Assembly (NCBI GenBank): GCA_007120565.1
Contig: SKNK01000447.1
Coordinates: 1 to 7,546, forward strand
DNA: 7,546 bases
DNA from: Nitriliruptoraceae bacterium
GTDB lineage: Bacteria > Actinomycetota > Nitriliruptoria > Nitriliruptorales > Nitriliruptoraceae
Reading direction: 5' to 3'
Of the stretch, positions 5,181 to 7,546 are shown in pieces. How positions within the stretch are numbered: position 1 is the first letter of the stretch; each line of letters begins with the position of its first letter. Under the pieces are notes generated by a model. The model worked only from the letters and a program-made list of their open reading frames with translations. It was not told where the DNA came from and ran no database searches. Position numbers and translations under genes: made by a program.

Positions 5181-6739
5181 GTGGGACCCATCCACCTGCC
5201 TCCGATCGGTCCCCGACGTCCGGGTGGGCGCCGCCTGCCGTCCCGCCCTCACCACCACAGGGATCGTCCGCGGCGTGGTCCGAGAGGTCATCCCCCTCGT
5301 CGTTGGGCGACGTGGCGCGGGCGGCTGTCGGGGACGGCACGGCCTCGTCGCCGGGGGACGTGGCGCGGGCGGCTGTCGGGGACGGCACGGCCTCGCCATC
5401 GCGTGGTAGTCCGGCAGCATCGGCCGGGGAGGCCACTACCTCGCCGTTGGCCGAGATCGAGCGCCGTGTCCTCGAACGGGCCAAGGAGGAGGCACTTGAC
5501 CCAAGGTCGGACCCTGACCGCCGCCTGACGCAACTGCTGCAGGACGAGGTCGAGCAGTGGCGACTGGACTTCAAGCATGGCCGCTGCGACGTCGACCTGC
5601 CAGATCCCGCGATCGTTGTCGAACGCGCCGAGCGCAACCTCACCGGCTACGGACCGTTGGAGCCGTTGCTCGAGGACGATGATGTCTGGGAGATCATGAT
5701 CAACGCTCCCGATCAGATCTTCGTGAAGCGTCACGTCGGGGTATCTGGCTACCACGACGAGTCCTTCCACGACGATGAGCACGTCCTGCGAACCGTCACC
5801 CGGATCCTCGATGACGCCTCGGGTTCTCATCGCAAGCTCGACGCGGCTGACGGGCTCCAGGATGCGCAGCTCGATCAGGGCGCACGGGTGCACATCGTGC
5901 ACCGCGACATCGGCCGGGACTCGCACCTGCTGGTGAACATCCGCCGCTTCACCGGGGTGGCGTTCCGTTCGCTGGCGGAGCTGACCGACCGCGGGATGAT
6001 GTCGCCGGCCGCGGCACGGTTCCTGCGTGCCGCAGCGCGCTCGCGACTATCGATCGTGTTCGCCGGCCCGCCTGGGTCTGGCAAAACGACGTTGCTGTCG
6101 TGCTGTGCGGCCGAACTCGATCCCGCCCTGCGCGTCGTGACGGCGGAGGAGGTGTTCGAGTTGGACGTTCCCCTGCCGAACGTCGCCTCGATGCAGACAC
6201 GTGCTGCTCGCGTCGATCGCCCCGAGGTCGACCTGCGACGGTTGGTCGCCGGCTTCCTCCGCATGGCGCCAGACGTCGCCATCGTCGGTGAGGTCCGCGA
6301 TCGTGAGGCGTTGCCCCTCCTGCTCACGCTCTCCTCCGGGGTGACGGGTTACACCACGATCCACGCGGGCTCCGCGCGGCAAGCGTTGTCGAGACTTCGG
6401 TTCATCTGCCAGCTGGCCGACACCAGGTCGGAGCTGCCGATGACCGCGTTGAACTCGCTCGTCAGCGATGCCATCGACGTTGTCGTGCACGCTGAACGTC
6501 GCGACGGCGTGCCCCGGATCACCGAGGTGGTCGCGATCGAGGAGCAGCAGACCGGTGCCGGATCGCCGGCCTTCACGGTGACCGATCTGTTCGTCCGGGA
6601 TGGACCCGATGGGCCGTTGCGCTGGACCGGAGCGTTCCCGCAGCGCGCCAGCCGAGCCCTCCAAGCCGCTGGCTACGAGTTGCACAGGCTGTTCGACGAG
6701 CCTTCGCCGGCTCCTGTTGACACCGAGGTGGTGCGATGA
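5177..6739 (+). CDS. cpaF: CpaF/TadA secretion ATPase of the Tad pilus
   Basis: The 520-residue hexameric motor ATPase belongs to the type II/IV secretion GspE/VirB11 superfamily and powers pilin assembly at the inner face of the membrane. Residues 1-90 are a Pro/Ser/Ala-rich, probably disordered extension with a duplicated 16-residue unit (44-59, 60-75). The N-terminal domain (about 92-275) includes LTGYGPLEPLLEDDDVWEIMIN. The ATPase core has Walker A GPPGSGKTT (297-305, Lys303), the Asp-box region VTAEEVFEL (321-329), Walker B with catalytic Glu in IVGEVRDREA (Glu372), and the His box GYTTIHAGS (His396). All key residues are present. Arg follows where GEVRGGEA is usual (DREA here), a mild deviation. 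ATG 5177 overlaps the cpaE stop by 4 bp, with AGGAG at 5161-5165. The TGA overlaps tadB by 4 bp, matching the usual tadA-tadB-tadC order. Confidence 0.95.
   Translation: MSGTHPPASDRSPTSGWAPPAVPPSPPQGSSAAWSERSSPSSLGDVARAAVGDGTASSPGDVARAAVGDGTASPSRGSPAASAGEATTSPLAEIERRVLERAKEEALDPRSDPDRRLTQLLQDEVEQWRLDFKHGRCDVDLPDPAIVVERAERNLTGYGPLEPLLEDDDVWEIMINAPDQIFVKRHVGVSGYHDESFHDDEHVLRTVTRILDDASGSHRKLDAADGLQDAQLDQGARVHIVHRDIGRDSHLLVNIRRFTGVAFRSLAELTDRGMMSPAAARFLRAAARSRLSIVFAGPPGSGKTTLLSCCAAELDPALRVVTAEEVFELDVPLPNVASMQTRAARVDRPEVDLRRLVAGFLRMAPDVAIVGEVRDREALPLLLTLSSGVTGYTTIHAGSARQALSRLRFICQLADTRSELPMTALNSLVSDAIDVVVHAERRDGVPRITEVVAIEEQQTGAGSPAFTVTDLFVRDGPDGPLRWTGAFPQRASRALQAAGYELHRLFDEPSPAPVDTEVVR
5309..5404 (+). 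repeat. 48-bp tandem duplication near the 5' end of cpaF
   Basis: Two head-to-tail copies begin at 5309 and 5357 with GACGTGGCGCGGGCGGCTGT. They are identical over 39 bases (5309-5347 and 5357-5395) and diverge slightly in the last 9. The period of 48 keeps the frame and duplicates DVARAAVGDGTAS. Identity at silent positions suggests recent slippage or duplication. It lies in the disordered N-terminal extension, away from the ATPase core. Confidence 0.9.
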
Positions 6740-7546
6740 CGGCGGTGACCGCGCTACTGCTGGCCGTTGCGGCTGCGTACGGCACGCACCTGGTCTACAC
6801 CGCTTGGGCCTTCGGGTGGCGCGGGGTGAGGGTCGCACCGCGGGTCGCGGAGCGGCGACCCCTCGGCGACGTGCTCCGTGACCGATTGACGCAAGCGGGG
6901 TTGCAGGATGTGCGACTGGTGGAGTTCGTCGGCGTCGTTGTGGTGTTCGGCGTACTCGGTGGGGCGGCAGCGCTGGCGGTCTTCGGGAACGGTCCGGCGT
7001 CGATCGCCGTGGCACTGGCGGCGGCGGGTGTCCCGGTCGCAGGGGCTCGATCGAGGCGGCGCCATCGCCGTGAGCTGGCCCGAGCGTCCTGGCCGCGGAT
7101 GCTGGAGGAACTGCGGTTGCAGGTGGTCAGTCTCGGCCGGTCGATCCCGCAGGCGTTGCTCGATGTCGGTCTTCGTGGTCCGGAGGAACTTCGGCCGGCC
7201 TTCGAGGCGACCCGCCGCGAGTGGGCGATCACCACCGACCTCGAGCGTGCGTTGGACGTCCTGCGCTCGCGCCTGGCCGACCCCACCGCGGACGCGGTCT
7301 GTGAAACCCTGCTCATCGCTCACGAGGTCGGCGGGACCGATGTCGATCAGCGACTCAAGGCCCTGATCGAGGATCGGATCCAGGACCTGCAGGGACGCAA
7401 GGACGCGCGTTCGAAACAGGCCGGAGTGCGGTTCGCCCGCGCCTTCGTGCTCCTCGTGCCTGCGGGGATGGCGTTGGTGGGTCTGATGATCGGCGATGGC
7501 CGGGCCGCCTACGCCACCGCATCGGGCCAGGCAGCCGTGTTGGTCG
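6736..7546 (+). CDS. tadB: TadB-like inner-membrane platform protein (partial, runs off the right edge)
   Basis: ATG 6736 overlaps the cpaF stop by 4 bp (ATGA), and the frame stays open for 270 codons to the window edge. It starts with a hydrophobic helix (about 3-20), then a basic loop (28-50), paired hydrophobic helices at about 62-84 and 88-105, and a strongly basic turn (RSRRRHRRE). A type II secretion F-type domain follows (about 119-251): WPRMLEELRLQVVSLGRSIPQAL, a cytoplasmic helical part with LLIAHEVGGTDVDQRLKAL, and a closing helix (about 235-251). TadB pairs with TadC as the platform turned by CpaF during pilus assembly. Full-length members of this type are only somewhat longer, so most of the protein is here; a final membrane segment is expected beyond the edge. 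Confidence 0.9.
   Translation, partial: MTAVTALLLAVAAAYGTHLVYTAWAFGWRGVRVAPRVAERRPLGDVLRDRLTQAGLQDVRLVEFVGVVVVFGVLGGAAALAVFGNGPASIAVALAAAGVPVAGARSRRRHRRELARASWPRMLEELRLQVVSLGRSIPQALLDVGLRGPEELRPAFEATRREWAITTDLERALDVLRSRLADPTADAVCETLLIAHEVGGTDVDQRLKALIEDRIQDLQGRKDARSKQAGVRFARAFVLLVPAGMALVGLMIGDGRAAYATASGQAAVLV

Noticed and set aside
6047..7015. Long minus-strand open frame opposite cpaF and tadB
   Set aside because: The plus strand carries complete Walker A, Walker B and His-box motifs and the TadB start. The antisense product is low-complexity Arg/Pro/Gly-rich.
1..7546. CRISPR array, insertion sequence or rRNA/tRNA genes
   Set aside because: No regularly spaced direct repeats with unique spacers, no terminal inverted repeats with a transposase, and no recognisable tRNA or rRNA segments were seen on either strand.

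Overview
The window is GC-rich, with third codon positions around 90% G/C in the well-conserved domains. Its gene content (a Ssd/CpaE-like protein, CpaF, TadB, and an excisionase-type HTH protein) points to an actinobacterium (Actinomycetota), plausibly one of the deep-branching classes (Nitriliruptoria/Acidimicrobiia-like). The exact taxon cannot be fixed from sequence reading alone. The theme is a Tad/Flp-type (type IVc) pilus or type II/IV secretion-related assembly locus.

Layout. Positions 1-54 may be the last codons of an upstream gene, followed by a hairpin at 61-84 that looks like its terminator. Positions 85-451 are a leader region with no secure gene. It holds a weak small ORF, an 11-position hairpin (261-286), a very strong Shine-Dalgarno followed by an ATG (317-336), and a 16-bp interrupted palindrome (343-358) next to a TATCTT hexamer. 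Two overlapping plus-strand genes follow: a membrane-anchored LysM protein with a long acidic, repetitive linker (452-1909), and a small protein with two Sm-like/SH3-like beta-barrel repeats (1906-2454). A short convergent spacer with a hairpin leads to a minus-strand gene for a 90-residue excisionase/AlpA-type DNA-binding protein (2523-2795).

From a 122-bp divergent spacer containing a near-perfect 9+9 bp palindrome (2866-2888), the pilus operon runs rightwards: cpaB/rcpC-like SAF protein (2918-3847), cpaE/tadZ/ssd-like P-loop protein (3840-5180), cpaF/tadA secretion ATPase (5177-6739), and tadB (6736 to the window edge). Adjacent pilus genes overlap by 8, 4 and 4 bp, so they are almost certainly co-transcribed and translationally coupled. 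tadC and the pilin/TadE genes would be expected just beyond the right edge.

How the genes would work together. CpaF is the hexameric ATPase motor at the inner face of the membrane. TadB (with a TadC partner) is the membrane platform it drives. The CpaE-like protein probably localises the machine, and the CpaB-like protein faces the outside and may help guide the fibre through the wall. The LysM protein could anchor to peptidoglycan at the site. The HTH protein, divergent from the operon and facing a palindrome, is a candidate local regulator; this last role is inference.

The most unusual signal is inside the LysM linker (1091 to about 1395). The antisense strand there has far better codon structure (about 91% GC3 by hand count) than the LysM frame itself (about 70%), and it encodes a membrane-protein-like sequence ending in a stop. 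This suggests an inverted gene fragment captured as linker, or an overlapping antisense gene.
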